Shown piece after piece: positions 10,596 to 19,288 of a stretch of DNA of 64,000 bases; the stretch's first letter is position 1, and every line of letters begins with the position of its first letter. The notes under the pieces were generated by a model. It searched no databases, was not told the DNA's origin, and was given only the letters and a program-made list of their open reading frames with translations. Source of the stretch: Bradyrhizobium betae (GTDB lineage: Bacteria > Pseudomonadota > Alphaproteobacteria > Rhizobiales > Xanthobacteraceae); assembly GCF_004123905.1 (NCBI RefSeq), contig NZ_MZXW01000015.1, forward strand, positions 372,001 through 436,000, in the 5' to 3' direction. The position numbers and the translations under genes were made by a program.

Positions 10596-11042
10596 ATGAG
10601 CATATTCTCGATTGCGACATCCGGACTTTCTGCCGCGAGTTTGCGCGTGAGCGTGGCCGCGAGCAACATCGCCAATGTTCAGACGACCGGCCCGCTGCCA
10701 GCGTCAGGCTCAAGCACATCGGCCGGTGCGGGCAGCCCGGGCATTGCTCCGACGTTTCCTGCGGCCTATGTGCCGCTGCGAGTCGATCAGGTCTCCCAAT
10801 CGAGCGGCTCGACGCCGGGTGGTACGATCGCGACCGTGTCGACGGTTTCGCCGAGCTATACCGCGCAATCGGACCCGAGCGCTCCCTTCGCGAACCAGGA
10901 CGGCCTGGTCGCCGCGCCGAACGTTGATCTCGCCAGCGAATTCGTTGAGCTGGCGACCGCAAAGTACAGCTTCATTGCCAATGCGAAGGTCATTCAAGCC
11001 TACGCCGAGACGGAAGACACACTCCTCGACATCAAGGCGTGA
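10596..11042 (+). CDS. flgC: FlgC-like flagellar rod protein
   Basis: A 148-residue protein with both ends of a rod protein. The N-terminus MSIFSIATSGLSAASLRV then VAASNIANVQTTG is the flagellar basal-body rod signature, and the C-terminus VDLASEFVELATAKYSFIANAKVI is the FlgEFG/FlgC C-terminal helix. The middle (residues 33-85) is a Ser/Thr/Gly/Pro-rich insert. It would be exported by the flagellar type III apparatus. No other flagellar gene is near, so this is an orphan copy, not the main flgBC operon. It may be a spare rod protein or a diverged one with another job. Confidence 0.72.
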   Translation: MSIFSIATSGLSAASLRVSVAASNIANVQTTGPLPASGSSTSAGAGSPGIAPTFPAAYVPLRVDQVSQSSGSTPGGTIATVSTVSPSYTAQSDPSAPFANQDGLVAAPNVDLASEFVELATAKYSFIANAKVIQAYAETEDTLLDIKA

Positions 11043-11075
11043 TCGCTGACGCCGGCCCTGGCTCGGGTAGGGCGT

Positions 11076-12098
11076 CTACCCCAGCTTGGTTCCCAGTTGA
11101 TTGAACACCGCCTCGCAGGTCATGAGGTCGAGATGGCCGCCGCCCGCGTTCTTGAAGAAGGTGATGTCCGACGGTGAGGTGCGGCCCTGCACGCGGCCGC
11201 CGGCGAGATCGTAGAGATCGCCGAGAACATCGGCGTCGCTGATCGCGCCGCTCGCGATCGGTTGCAGGATGTCACCGACGCCGTGGAAGGCGGATTCCCG
11301 CCGGTCCACGAAGACACGCGACATCTTTGCTGCGTCGTCATCAGCCTCGCGGGTTTGCGGCGTGTAGCCGCCGACGAGGTCCAGATGCGTGCCCGGCCGC
11401 AAATTGCGGCCCTTGATCAGCGGCTGATGCGCGCGGGTGCAGGTGGTGATCAGGTCCGCCTCGCGCGTCGCCGCGTCGAGATCTGTGATCGTCTCCGCCT
11501 TGACGCCATCCTTCGCCAAACGCCGAGCGAGATTCGCGGCGCGATCCGGGTTTCGATTCCAGATCATCACGCGTTGCAGCGACGGCCGCACCGTGCGATG
11601 CCCCCGGATCAGCCATTCGGACATCTCACCGGCCCCGACGCAAAGCAGCGTCTTGGGATTGGGCGGGGCGAGCAGTTTCGTGCCCAACGCGGAATCGGCG
11701 GCAGTGCGCCAGTGCGTGATCTCGGTGCCGTCCATCGCCGCCAGCGGCTTGCCATTGGAGCCGTCGAACAGCACGCAGACGGCCTGCACGGCCGGCATCT
11801 TGCCTTCGGCCAGATTGGCCGGAAAGCTGGTGAACATCTTGCTCGCCATGTACCGGCCGGGATCGACGGCGCTGCGGATGACGTATTGCGCCCCTTCGCC
11901 GCCGAGGAATGCGTCCAGCACCTCCATCTTCGGCCGGCAGTGCGCCTCTTCCAGCGCCGCAATGAGGATCGGAAACGTCAGGGCTTTGGTGACTTCGGTG
12001 TCGGAGACAAAGTGCAAGGCTAAATCCTCATGGGCGACTGGCATTTGCCCATAAACCGGCACGGGAGGTTCCGCAACGAATCTTCCGCGAAGTCTCAT
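11076..12098 (-). CDS. ornithine cyclodeaminase / mu-crystallin family protein
   Basis: A 340-residue member of the OCD family, which includes ornithine cyclodeaminase (L-ornithine to L-proline and ammonia), alanopine and ketimine reductases. The Rossmann segment is KTLLCVGAGEMSEWLIRGH with MIWNRNPDRA following. The substrate side has YMASKMFTSFPAN, with the lysine used by OCD, and DLVGGYTPQTREADDD. The start is uncertain: ATG at 12098 has AAGGG very close, and ATG at 12044 (MPVAHED) is an alternative giving 322 residues, nearer the family norm. A decarboxylase for ornithine-like amino acids lies 0.9 kb away on the same strand, which may or may not be related. Confidence 0.85.
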   Translation of the reverse strand: MRLRGRFVAEPPVPVYGQMPVAHEDLALHFVSDTEVTKALTFPILIAALEEAHCRPKMEVLDAFLGGEGAQYVIRSAVDPGRYMASKMFTSFPANLAEGKMPAVQAVCVLFDGSNGKPLAAMDGTEITHWRTAADSALGTKLLAPPNPKTLLCVGAGEMSEWLIRGHRTVRPSLQRVMIWNRNPDRAANLARRLAKDGVKAETITDLDAATREADLITTCTRAHQPLIKGRNLRPGTHLDLVGGYTPQTREADDDAAKMSRVFVDRRESAFHGVGDILQPIASGAISDADVLGDLYDLAGGRVQGRTSPSDITFFKNAGGGHLDLMTCEAVFNQLGTKLG

Positions 12099-12180
12099 TG
12101 CCCTTGATCCGCGTCAAAATCTCCTTCCCCGATTCCGGCAGAATGGGATTAGAGTGCCGCCGGGGCAGCAGGGAGGTCCC

Positions 12181-12393
12181 ATGTCAACTTATGTCGTCAG
12201 GTTCATGAAGGACGTGCTTGGCGAGTACGGCCGGCAGATCGAGGTTTGCCAGGGCATGCTCGAGATCGATGCCACCGACGAGAACGAAGCCACGGAGCGG
12301 GCGAAGGCAAAATTCTGCAAGGACCAGGCCTTGCATCATTGGTCGCTGCATGCCGACCGCATCCAGGTCAGGGCGGCTGACTTTCCGTCTTAG
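12181..12393 (+). CDS. small conserved-looking hypothetical protein
   Basis: A 70-residue protein with no signal peptide or membrane segment. It begins MSTYVVRFMKDVLGEYGRQ and is rich in charged residues, with ATDENEATERAKAKFC in the middle. A strong GGGAGGT ribosome site lies just before ATG, which supports real translation. It is divergent from the ornithine cyclodeaminase gene and convergent with the acetyltransferase gene, 3 bp away. I do not recognise the family. The alpha/beta look and the length resemble small proteins that some alphaproteobacteria carry in many copies. Confidence 0.6.
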   Translation: MSTYVVRFMKDVLGEYGRQIEVCQGMLEIDATDENEATERAKAKFCKDQALHHWSLHADRIQVRAADFPS

Positions 12394-12396
12394 GGT

Positions 12397-12975
12397 TCAA
12401 CGGCCGGGTGTCGTGAGCGATGGCGGCGCGGTGACGCCGGCGCCGAGCGAACGCTGCACCATGACGGTGTCCGACCAGCGGCCGTGGCGATAGGCGACGC
12501 CGCACAGCAGGCCGGCGCGCGCGAAGCCGAACTTCTCGTGCAGAGCCAGCGAGGGAGCGTTATCGGCATCGATATAGCCGATCATCTGGCGGAAGCCGGC
12601 CGCAGCACAAGCGTCGATCATTCCCTGGAGCAGCAGCCGTCCGACGCCGCGGCCGAGATGCTCATGATGGACGTAGATCGAATGCTTGGCGGTGTAGCGA
12701 TAGGCCGGACGCTTGCGGAACAGCACCGCATAGGCATAGCCGATGACCTCGCCGCGATAGGTCGCGACCAGATGGGGCAGGCGGGTCTGCTTCAAATTCT
12801 TGCGCCGGTCGCGCAAATCGTCCGGCTCCGGCGCGCCGGTTCCCTCGACATCGCGCGGCACACCATTGCGGACGTGATGGCGGTAGATCGCCAGCATCGC
12901 CTCGACGTCGCTCTCGCGTGAGGGGCGGACCAAAACCTGTTCGTCATCGGGACGGGCAATCGCAGTTTCGTTCAT
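12397..12975 (-). CDS. GNAT-family N-acetyltransferase (phosphinothricin acetyltransferase-like)
   Basis: A 192-residue cytoplasmic enzyme. Residues 15-45 have the opening VRPSRESDVEAMLAIYRHHV seen in Pat/Bar-type enzymes. Motif A is HSIYVHHEHLGRGVGRLLL, with the acetyl-CoA loop GRGVGR, and motif B contains IDADNAPSLALHEKFGF. It transfers acetyl from acetyl-CoA to an amine. Its start lies 6 bp after the stop of the large PLP decarboxylase, so the two are probably co-transcribed; an amine product of the decarboxylase could be its substrate. That link is inference, as Pat-like enzymes also act on methionine sulfone and similar amino acids. Confidence 0.87.
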   Translation of the reverse strand: MNETAIARPDDEQVLVRPSRESDVEAMLAIYRHHVRNGVPRDVEGTGAPEPDDLRDRRKNLKQTRLPHLVATYRGEVIGYAYAVLFRKRPAYRYTAKHSIYVHHEHLGRGVGRLLLQGMIDACAAAGFRQMIGYIDADNAPSLALHEKFGFARAGLLCGVAYRHGRWSDTVMVQRSLGAGVTAPPSLTTPGR

Positions 12976-12981
12976 CGGCGC

Positions 12982-15339
12982 CTACTCGGCAACGACGTAG
13001 GTATAGAGCCCGATGCGGCCCTGCGCATCGATCTCCTTGTAGATGCCCTGGATCTCCACCTCGAAGCCCGGAAATGTGTTGAAGCAGGTTTCGAACATCT
13101 TGAGATAATCCACCATGGGCTTGGCGCGTTCCGTCAGCCGCTCGCCGGGCACGATGGTGGCGATGCCGGGCGGGTAGACCACGAAGGGCGTGGTGGCGAT
13201 GCGGCCCGCGATCGCCTCGATCGGCAGATAGTCGACGTCGTTCTTGAACAGATAGCGCGCGGCATCGCGGGGCGACATCGCGATCTCGGGCATGTGCTCC
13301 GGCATGAACTGCCGGGCCTGGAGCGCGCTGACGTCGGCGGCGCGGAAGAAGCGATGCATCTCGCCGCAGAGATCGCGCAACCGCACGCCGGCATACCGCG
13401 CCTGCCGCCGCTGATAGAACTCCGGAATCGCGTCCGCCAGCAGCGCATTGTCGTCGTGCAGCCTCTTGAACGCGACGAGGCCGGAGATCAGCGTGCCGGC
13501 CTTGCTCGCCTCGACGCCGGGGGTGAGCAGGAACAGCAGCGAGTTGAGGTCGTTCTTCTCGGGGACGATGCGATTTTCGCGCAGATATTGCGCGACCACC
13601 GGTGCGGGGATGCCGTGCTCGGCATAGGCGCCGGTGGCGCGATCGAAGCCGGGCGTGAGTAGCGTCAGCTTGTTCGGATCGGTCATGGCAAAGCCTTCCG
13701 CGAGATCGGGAAAGCCGTGCCAGTTGGTGTCCGGAGAGAGTTGCCACAAAGCGGGATTGGTGGCGAGCTCGTCGGTGGACAGCGTTTCCCAGGCGACGTT
13801 ATGCGCACCACCGGGGCGGCTGACGTCGGGGATCGCGACACGATCGGGTACGAACGGCTCGAAGAACCAGCGCCGGTCCGCGTTCTGCTCCTTCTCCTCG
13901 AACTCCCGGCGCATCGCGCGGATCTTTTTGCGCAGCTCGATGCCGAGGCGAATAGTGTCGTCCCACAGCACTTCGCCGGAGCGGCCCTTCATCATCTGCG
14001 CACCGACATCGAGGGAGGCAAAGAGCGGGTAGAAGGGAGACGTCGAGGCGTGCTGCATAAAGCTTTCGTTGAAGCGGCGGTGCTCGACGCGGCGCTTCTG
14101 GCCGCGGATGTGGCGATCCTTGATGTGGATTTGCGAGGCTTGCGAGAAGCTCGCGAGCTGCTTGTGGGTCGACTGCGTCGCGATGATGCCGGGCGCCTCC
14201 GGCGGAAGGTTGGAGAGGCCCATCGCGAAGCGGCCGGCATAGAGCGGGTGGAATTTCATGAAGCCGGCCCAGGCCTCGTCGAACAGGATGTACTCGCAGA
14301 GATGGCCGATGCGCTTCAGGATCATCTCGGCGCTGTGGATCGAGCCGTCATAGGTGCATTGCTCGACCACGGCGACGCGGAACGGCCGCTCCTTGCGCCA
14401 GGCATCCTTGTCGGTCACCAGGGGGTGATTGCGGATCGCCTCGCGGAGGGCCTTTTCGTCGAGCACGTCCCAGCGCATCGGACCGATCAGGCCCCAGGCG
14501 TTGCGGATGGTCGGCACATAGACCGGGATGCCGCCATTGATCATCAGCGCGCCGTGATGGGCGGCCTTGTGGTTGTTGCGGTCGAACAGCACGAGATCGC
14601 CGTCGGTGACAAGCGCGCCGAGCGCGACCTTGTTCGAGGTCGAGGTGCCGTTGAGCACGAAATAGGTTTTTTCCGCGCCAAAAATCTGCGCGGCTTCCTT
14701 CTGCGCCTTCAGCGCCGGGCCTTCGTGGGTGAGGAGATCGCCGAGGTCGAGCACGGAATTGTCGAGGTCGTCGCGGAACACGGACTCGCCGAGATGCTCG
14801 ACGAAGACCCGGCCGATCGGGCTGCGGTTGTAGAACACGCCGCCATTATGGCCCGGACAGGTCCAGAGCTGGTTGCCTTCCTCGGCATAGTCGACCAGCG
14901 CACCGAAGAACGGTGTCTTCAGCGTCTCGGCATATTGCTTGAGCCGGCTGATCAAATTCTTGGCGATGAAGGTCGGCGTCTCCTCCGACAGGAAGACATA
15001 GCCGTCGATGAAGTCGAGCACCTCGACCGGCAAATCCTCGAAGCGCTTGCGCCGGATCAGCAGGATGATCGGGAAATCGAGGCCGCGGCGCCGCATCAGG
15101 TTGATCAGCGCCGAGGTCTTGCCCTCGAGGCCCTTCTTGCCCCAGTCCACCACCATGCAGCCGATCGCGGCATCGGTCTGCACCGCGATCTCGGCATCTT
15201 CCAGCTTGCGGGCCCGGACCACCTCGAAGCCGGAGCGCTGGATCTCCTCGATGATCTGGCTGAAGCGGATGCCCTCGAGGTCGTCGGCATCGAACACGGG
15301 GGCGGCGAACAGGAAGTTGAAGCGCTTGAAATAGTCCAT
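12982..15339 (-). CDS. Orn/Lys/Arg family PLP-dependent decarboxylase
   Basis: A 785-residue, fold-type I decarboxylase of the large bacterial class. The N-terminal wing domain (about 1-130) includes VDWGKKGLEGKTSALINLMRR. The PLP core has TYFVLNGTSTSNK, FDRNNHKAAHHGALM, FDEAWAGFMKFHP and ATQSTHKQL, whose lysine forms the aldimine. The C-terminal domain ends with GIYKEIDAQGRIGLYTYV. ATG at 15339 (MDYFKRFNFLFA) is chosen because the wing domain begins there; 13 extra codons upstream look unrelated. It converts a basic amino acid to its amine. Sequence alone does not separate arginine, ornithine and lysine as substrates. A GNAT follows after 6 bp. Confidence 0.92.
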   Translation of the reverse strand: MDYFKRFNFLFAAPVFDADDLEGIRFSQIIEEIQRSGFEVVRARKLEDAEIAVQTDAAIGCMVVDWGKKGLEGKTSALINLMRRRGLDFPIILLIRRKRFEDLPVEVLDFIDGYVFLSEETPTFIAKNLISRLKQYAETLKTPFFGALVDYAEEGNQLWTCPGHNGGVFYNRSPIGRVFVEHLGESVFRDDLDNSVLDLGDLLTHEGPALKAQKEAAQIFGAEKTYFVLNGTSTSNKVALGALVTDGDLVLFDRNNHKAAHHGALMINGGIPVYVPTIRNAWGLIGPMRWDVLDEKALREAIRNHPLVTDKDAWRKERPFRVAVVEQCTYDGSIHSAEMILKRIGHLCEYILFDEAWAGFMKFHPLYAGRFAMGLSNLPPEAPGIIATQSTHKQLASFSQASQIHIKDRHIRGQKRRVEHRRFNESFMQHASTSPFYPLFASLDVGAQMMKGRSGEVLWDDTIRLGIELRKKIRAMRREFEEKEQNADRRWFFEPFVPDRVAIPDVSRPGGAHNVAWETLSTDELATNPALWQLSPDTNWHGFPDLAEGFAMTDPNKLTLLTPGFDRATGAYAEHGIPAPVVAQYLRENRIVPEKNDLNSLLFLLTPGVEASKAGTLISGLVAFKRLHDDNALLADAIPEFYQRRQARYAGVRLRDLCGEMHRFFRAADVSALQARQFMPEHMPEIAMSPRDAARYLFKNDVDYLPIEAIAGRIATTPFVVYPPGIATIVPGERLTERAKPMVDYLKMFETCFNTFPGFEVEIQGIYKEIDAQGRIGLYTYVVAE

Positions 15340-15436
15340 GACGAGTCCCGAATGAGCTGAGACTACAGGTCTCTGCACATTTGATGACAGTTGGATGACA
15401 GCGATTCTCGCGCGACGAAGCGGTCAGCTTGCGCTG

Positions 15437-17638
15437 TCAGTCGAGCAGCTTATCCAGCGTGATCGGAAAGCGGCGGATGCGTTTGCCAGTGGCATGATAC
15501 ACGGCGTTCGCGATTGCGGCGGGCACGCCTACGATGCCGATTTCGCCGATCCCCTTGACCCCGAGCCGGTTGATGAGATCGTCTCGTTCGTCGACGAAGA
15601 TGACGTCGATGTCGTAAACGTCGGCGTTTACCGGGATGTGGTACTCCGCGATATTTGCGTTCATGATCCGGCCGAAGCGGTGATCCATCACGGTTTCCTC
15701 GTGCAGGGCCATTCCGATCCCCCACACTACGCTGCCCATGATCTGGCTGCGGCCTGTCTTGGTATTGAGGATTCGCCCGGCCGCGACCGCGCTGACCACG
15801 CGCGTAACGCGCACGACGCCCAGCTCCTCGTCGACCTTGACCTCGGCGAAGACAGCCGAATGGGTGTTGCGGGCGTGTGACTTGTCCTCGTCGAACCGGT
15901 TGAGCTTTTCCTTCTCGATTCGTTCCAGCCCGCCGTGGCGCATCGCATCGGCAATCGAGACCGAGTGGCTATGCTCGCCGTTGTGGGCGATCGTGCCATC
16001 GACGAGGGTCACATCGGTCGCATCAACGCCGCCGAGCGGCGAGCCGGGCATCGACTTGGCGAGGGCTGCGAGTTCCCTGCGAATGTCCTCTGCTGCTGCG
16101 AGGACCGCGTGTGCGCTCGAAGCCGCCATCCAGGAGCCTCCTTCAACCGGGGCTTGCGGCAGGGTCGAGTCGGCCAGCCTGACGCTGATGTTCTCGATGG
16201 GCAGGCCGAGTGCGTCGGCTGCCACCTGGGCGACGATGGTGTAGGTGCCGGTTCCGATGTCGGATGCAGCGCAGGACACCTCCGCGTGGCCATTCGACGT
16301 CAGCACGATGCGGGCCGCAACCGGCATCTGGAGCGCTTCCCAGACGCCTGTTGCCATCCCCCAGCCGACCAGTTCCTTGCCGTCACGCATCGAGCGCGGC
16401 TCGGGATTGCGCTTGCTCCAGCCAAAGGCGTCGGCGCCCCGGGCATAGCATTCGCGCAGCTGCTTGCTGCTGTAGGGCAGGTCTTCACTCTGGTCACGGT
16501 CCGAGTAGCACTTCAGCCGCAGCTCGACGGGATCCAGCTTGAGCGCGACGGCCAGTTCGTCCATGGCGCATTCAAGCGCGCAGACCCCGGAAGCGGCGCC
16601 GGGCGCGCGCATGTCACAGGGAGTGGAGACGTCGAGGTGCACCAGTTTGTGGGAGGAGCGGCTATTCGAGCTCCTGTAGAGCTGTTCGGCCCAGCCGGCG
16701 TCGTTGCGCGCAAAATCCTCGTAGCGCGAGCTGACGGCAATGGCCTCGTGCGAGACCGCGTCCAGCGCGCCGTCAGCCGCTGCGCCGAGCGCGACATGCT
16801 CGATGGTCATCGGCCGGTAGCCGAGTCCGTACATCTGTTGTCGCGTCAGCACGACACGAACCGAACGCTTCAGCGCGAGGGCAGCAAGCGTTGCGAGCAC
16901 GACCTGGTATTGCGGCCGCAGCCCCGAGCCGAAGGCACCGCCGACATATGGCGAGACCACCCTGATGTCGTCAGGATTCTTGTCGAACACGCCGCACAAA
17001 AACTTGTGGACGTTCTGAACGCCTTGCGTCTTGTCGTAGACCGTGAGCCGGCCGTCGCCTTCCCAGACCGCCGTGGTCGCATAGAGTTCCATGGGATTGT
17101 GGTGTTCGGTCGGAATCACATAGTCCGCCTCGTGGCGCACGGCGGCCTTGGCCAACGCGCTTGCGGCGTCGCCGCGCGGCTCGTGCGGTTTGTCCAGCTC
17201 GGCGGCGCTGCCAAGTTCGGCTTCGAGATCGGTAACAAACGGCTGCTGCTCGTAGTCGACGCGAACGAGGGTTGCAGCGAACTTTGCGGTTTCCCAGTCC
17301 TGCGCGACGACCAGGGCGATCGGCTGACCGTTGAACTTGATCGTCTCGTCATAGAGCGGGCGGAACGGCGAACCCTCCGGCGCGACTTCGTCTTTCCAGG
17401 CCTCGTCCCTGTCAGCAAGTTGCGGCCGATTGGCGTGCGTGAACACGTCGATCACGCCCTTCACCTTCAGCGCCTCTCCGGTGTCGAGGCGCGCGATGCG
17501 ACCGCGCGGAATGGTGGCCTCGACCACGAAACCCTGCAGAAGACCAGCGGCAGTGAACTCGCCGGCATATTTTGCGGACCCGGTGACTTTGGCCCGACCG
17601 TCGACGCGGGACGTAGGTGTTCCGACATAGGCGTTCAT
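15437..17638 (-). CDS. aldehyde/xanthine oxidoreductase family molybdopterin-binding subunit (PaoC/YagR-like)
   Basis: A 733-residue large subunit of a molybdenum hydroxylase. The a/b hammerhead domain occupies about residues 17-120. The Mo-cofactor-binding part shows GGAFGSGLRPQYQ, MRAPGAASGVCALECAMDELA, EVSCAASDIGTGTYTI and the catalytic-glutamate segment GVKGIGEIGIVGVPAAIANAV. Length and motifs fit PaoC of E. coli (732 residues). It forms a heterotrimer with the FAD and 2Fe-2S subunits encoded just upstream, with a 7-bp gap to the FAD gene. Likely reaction: oxidation of aldehydes, often aromatic, to acids. The cofactor maturation protein PaoD is not adjacent. Confidence 0.9.
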   Translation of the reverse strand: MNAYVGTPTSRVDGRAKVTGSAKYAGEFTAAGLLQGFVVEATIPRGRIARLDTGEALKVKGVIDVFTHANRPQLADRDEAWKDEVAPEGSPFRPLYDETIKFNGQPIALVVAQDWETAKFAATLVRVDYEQQPFVTDLEAELGSAAELDKPHEPRGDAASALAKAAVRHEADYVIPTEHHNPMELYATTAVWEGDGRLTVYDKTQGVQNVHKFLCGVFDKNPDDIRVVSPYVGGAFGSGLRPQYQVVLATLAALALKRSVRVVLTRQQMYGLGYRPMTIEHVALGAAADGALDAVSHEAIAVSSRYEDFARNDAGWAEQLYRSSNSRSSHKLVHLDVSTPCDMRAPGAASGVCALECAMDELAVALKLDPVELRLKCYSDRDQSEDLPYSSKQLRECYARGADAFGWSKRNPEPRSMRDGKELVGWGMATGVWEALQMPVAARIVLTSNGHAEVSCAASDIGTGTYTIVAQVAADALGLPIENISVRLADSTLPQAPVEGGSWMAASSAHAVLAAAEDIRRELAALAKSMPGSPLGGVDATDVTLVDGTIAHNGEHSHSVSIADAMRHGGLERIEKEKLNRFDEDKSHARNTHSAVFAEVKVDEELGVVRVTRVVSAVAAGRILNTKTGRSQIMGSVVWGIGMALHEETVMDHRFGRIMNANIAEYHIPVNADVYDIDVIFVDERDDLINRLGVKGIGEIGIVGVPAAIANAVYHATGKRIRRFPITLDKLLD

Positions 17639-17645
17639 CTGTCCC

Positions 17646-18662
17646 TCACGCGATCTTCTTGTGAGCTTGCGATTGCGGTGCGGCGCTTGCAGCCTGCATC
17701 ATCGTCCGCACGATGGCGCGGCGCGCCAGCTCAATCTTGAATCGGTTATGCGAAGCGGCGCTGGCTCCCTGGAGCAGGAGATCGGCGGCGTGCGCGAAAT
17801 GATCCGCCGTTGCTGCGCGGCCTCGTAGCGACTGTTCCGCTTCAAGGCTGCGCCAAGGCTTGTGCGCCACGCCGCCGAGTGCCAGGCGGGCCTCGCTGAT
17901 GGCGTTGCCTTCCAGGTTGAGCGCAGCCGCAACCGAGATCAAAGCGAAAGCATAGGACAGGCGGTCGCGCACCTTCAGGTAACTGTAGTTGCGGGAAAAG
18001 CCGCCAGGCGGGAGTTCGATCGCGATGATCATCTCGCTCGCGCCGAGATTGGTGTCGATGTGAGGCGTGTCGCCCGGTAGCCGATGGAAGTCTTCGAGCG
18101 CGATGCGGCGCTCGCCCGTGGGTCCCGCAATGTGCACGAGTGCACCCAGAGCGGCGAGCGCAACGCACATGTCGGACGGGTAGGTCGCGATGCAAGAAGG
18201 GCTCGCGCCGAGGATCGCGTGGTTGCGGTTGTGTCCGCCCACGGCCGAGCAGCCACTGCCAGGGCTCCGCTTGTTACAGGGTGTGGCCGTGTCGTAAAAG
18301 TAAGCGCATCGTGTCCTTTGCATCAGATTGCCTGCGACCGAGGCCATGTTGCGCAGCTGCGCGGAGGCGCCGGCGAGGATGGCGCTGGCGAGCAGAGGAT
18401 AACGCTGCTCGACTTGCGGATGGTAGGCGAGATCCGAGTTCGGCACCAAGGCGCCGATGCGCAGACCTCCTTGGGCGGTCTCCTCGATCTTGCCGAGCGG
18501 CAGGCGGGAAATGTCGATCAGGCGGGAGGGGCGTTCGACATTCTCCTTCATCAAGTCGATCAGATTGGTGCCGCCTGCGATCAGCTTGGCGTCTGGATCG
18601 CTGTTCAACAGGCGGATGGCATCGGCGACGTCGGTGGCGCGCGAATATTGGAAGTTGTTCAT
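17646..18662 (-). CDS. aldehyde oxidoreductase FAD-binding subunit (PaoB/YagS-like)
   Basis: A 338-residue medium subunit of the molybdenum hydroxylase. It opens MNNFQYSRATDVADAIRLL and has the FAD motif LIAGGTNLIDLMKENV. The segment RCAYFYDTATPCNKRSPGSGC (about residues 122-142), followed by a later Cys in SPSCIATYPSD, matches the place where E. coli PaoB binds an extra [4Fe-4S] cluster. The start at 18662 overlaps the stop of the 2Fe-2S subunit by 4 bp. The open frame continues upstream into the neighbouring gene but has no homology there. The subunit passes electrons between the iron-sulfur centres and the acceptor. Confidence 0.9.
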   Translation of the reverse strand: MNNFQYSRATDVADAIRLLNSDPDAKLIAGGTNLIDLMKENVERPSRLIDISRLPLGKIEETAQGGLRIGALVPNSDLAYHPQVEQRYPLLASAILAGASAQLRNMASVAGNLMQRTRCAYFYDTATPCNKRSPGSGCSAVGGHNRNHAILGASPSCIATYPSDMCVALAALGALVHIAGPTGERRIALEDFHRLPGDTPHIDTNLGASEMIIAIELPPGGFSRNYSYLKVRDRLSYAFALISVAAALNLEGNAISEARLALGGVAHKPWRSLEAEQSLRGRAATADHFAHAADLLLQGASAASHNRFKIELARRAIVRTMMQAASAAPQSQAHKKIA

Positions 18663-19150
18663 GGTCGGCCCATGGCTTGCTGGATCGCCGCGACGATGTT
18701 CGGGTAAGCACCGCAGCGGCAAAGATTTCCGCTCATCAGTTCCCGGATCTCGTCGGCGTTCTTGGCGCGCCCTTCGGCCAAGAGGCCTGCCGCCGAGCAA
18801 ATCTGTCCCGGCGTGCAATAGCCGCACTGGAAGGCGTCGTGGTCGATGAAAGCCTGTTGCAGCGGGTGCAGCGCGTCATCCTTGGCCAGGCCTTCGATGG
18901 TGGTGATTTCGGCGCCATCCTTTATGACCGCAAGCGTAAGGCAGGAATTGACCCGCCGGCCGTTGACCAGCACGGTGCACGCGCCGCACTGACCGTGATC
19001 GCAGCCTTTCTTGGTGCCGGTCATGTTCAGATGATCGCGTAGTGCGTCAAGCAGTGTCGTCCACGGTGCGAGGTCGAGGTCGCGCTTGGTGCCGTTGACG
19101 ACGAGTGTGACCGGAATGCGCTCCGGCACCTGGTGTGAAGGTTGAGCCAT
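18659..19150 (-). CDS. aldehyde oxidoreductase 2Fe-2S subunit (PaoA/YagT-like)
   Basis: A 163-residue small subunit with two [2Fe-2S] sites. The plant-type ferredoxin motif is GCDHGQCGACTVLVNGRRVNSC; the second motif is CGYCTPGQ followed by GNLCRCGAYPNI. It starts MAQPSHQVPERIPVTLVVNG at 19150. E. coli PaoA is exported by a Tat signal, but no twin-arginine leader is present here, so this complex is likely cytoplasmic. It heads the three-gene operon 2Fe-2S, FAD, Mo. The frame extends 39 codons upstream without homology. The Lrp gene upstream is on the same strand 138 bp away. Confidence 0.9.
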   Translation of the reverse strand: MAQPSHQVPERIPVTLVVNGTKRDLDLAPWTTLLDALRDHLNMTGTKKGCDHGQCGACTVLVNGRRVNSCLTLAVIKDGAEITTIEGLAKDDALHPLQQAFIDHDAFQCGYCTPGQICSAAGLLAEGRAKNADEIRELMSGNLCRCGAYPNIVAAIQQAMGRP

Positions 19151-19288
19151 GTCGGAAAACCCTGCGCTTTGTCGAAAGCCGGGCTTCCTCCAGCGCTGCT
19201 CGGGCGCGCGCATGCAGGTTCCGCCAGGCAATAGCGCCCAACGGGCAGTGGGCCGCTTTGTTCCCAACGAGGCCGGTGGGTTGAATGG

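Noticed and set aside
13717..15360. 547-codon open frame on the + strand opposite the decarboxylase gene
   Set aside because: It is antisense to a gene with clear PLP-enzyme motifs; GC-rich codon use leaves the opposite strand open, and the translated sequence is low-complexity and Arg/Glu/Ala-rich with no family signature. Similar antisense frames at 15935-17740 and 24355-25782 are rejected for the same reason.
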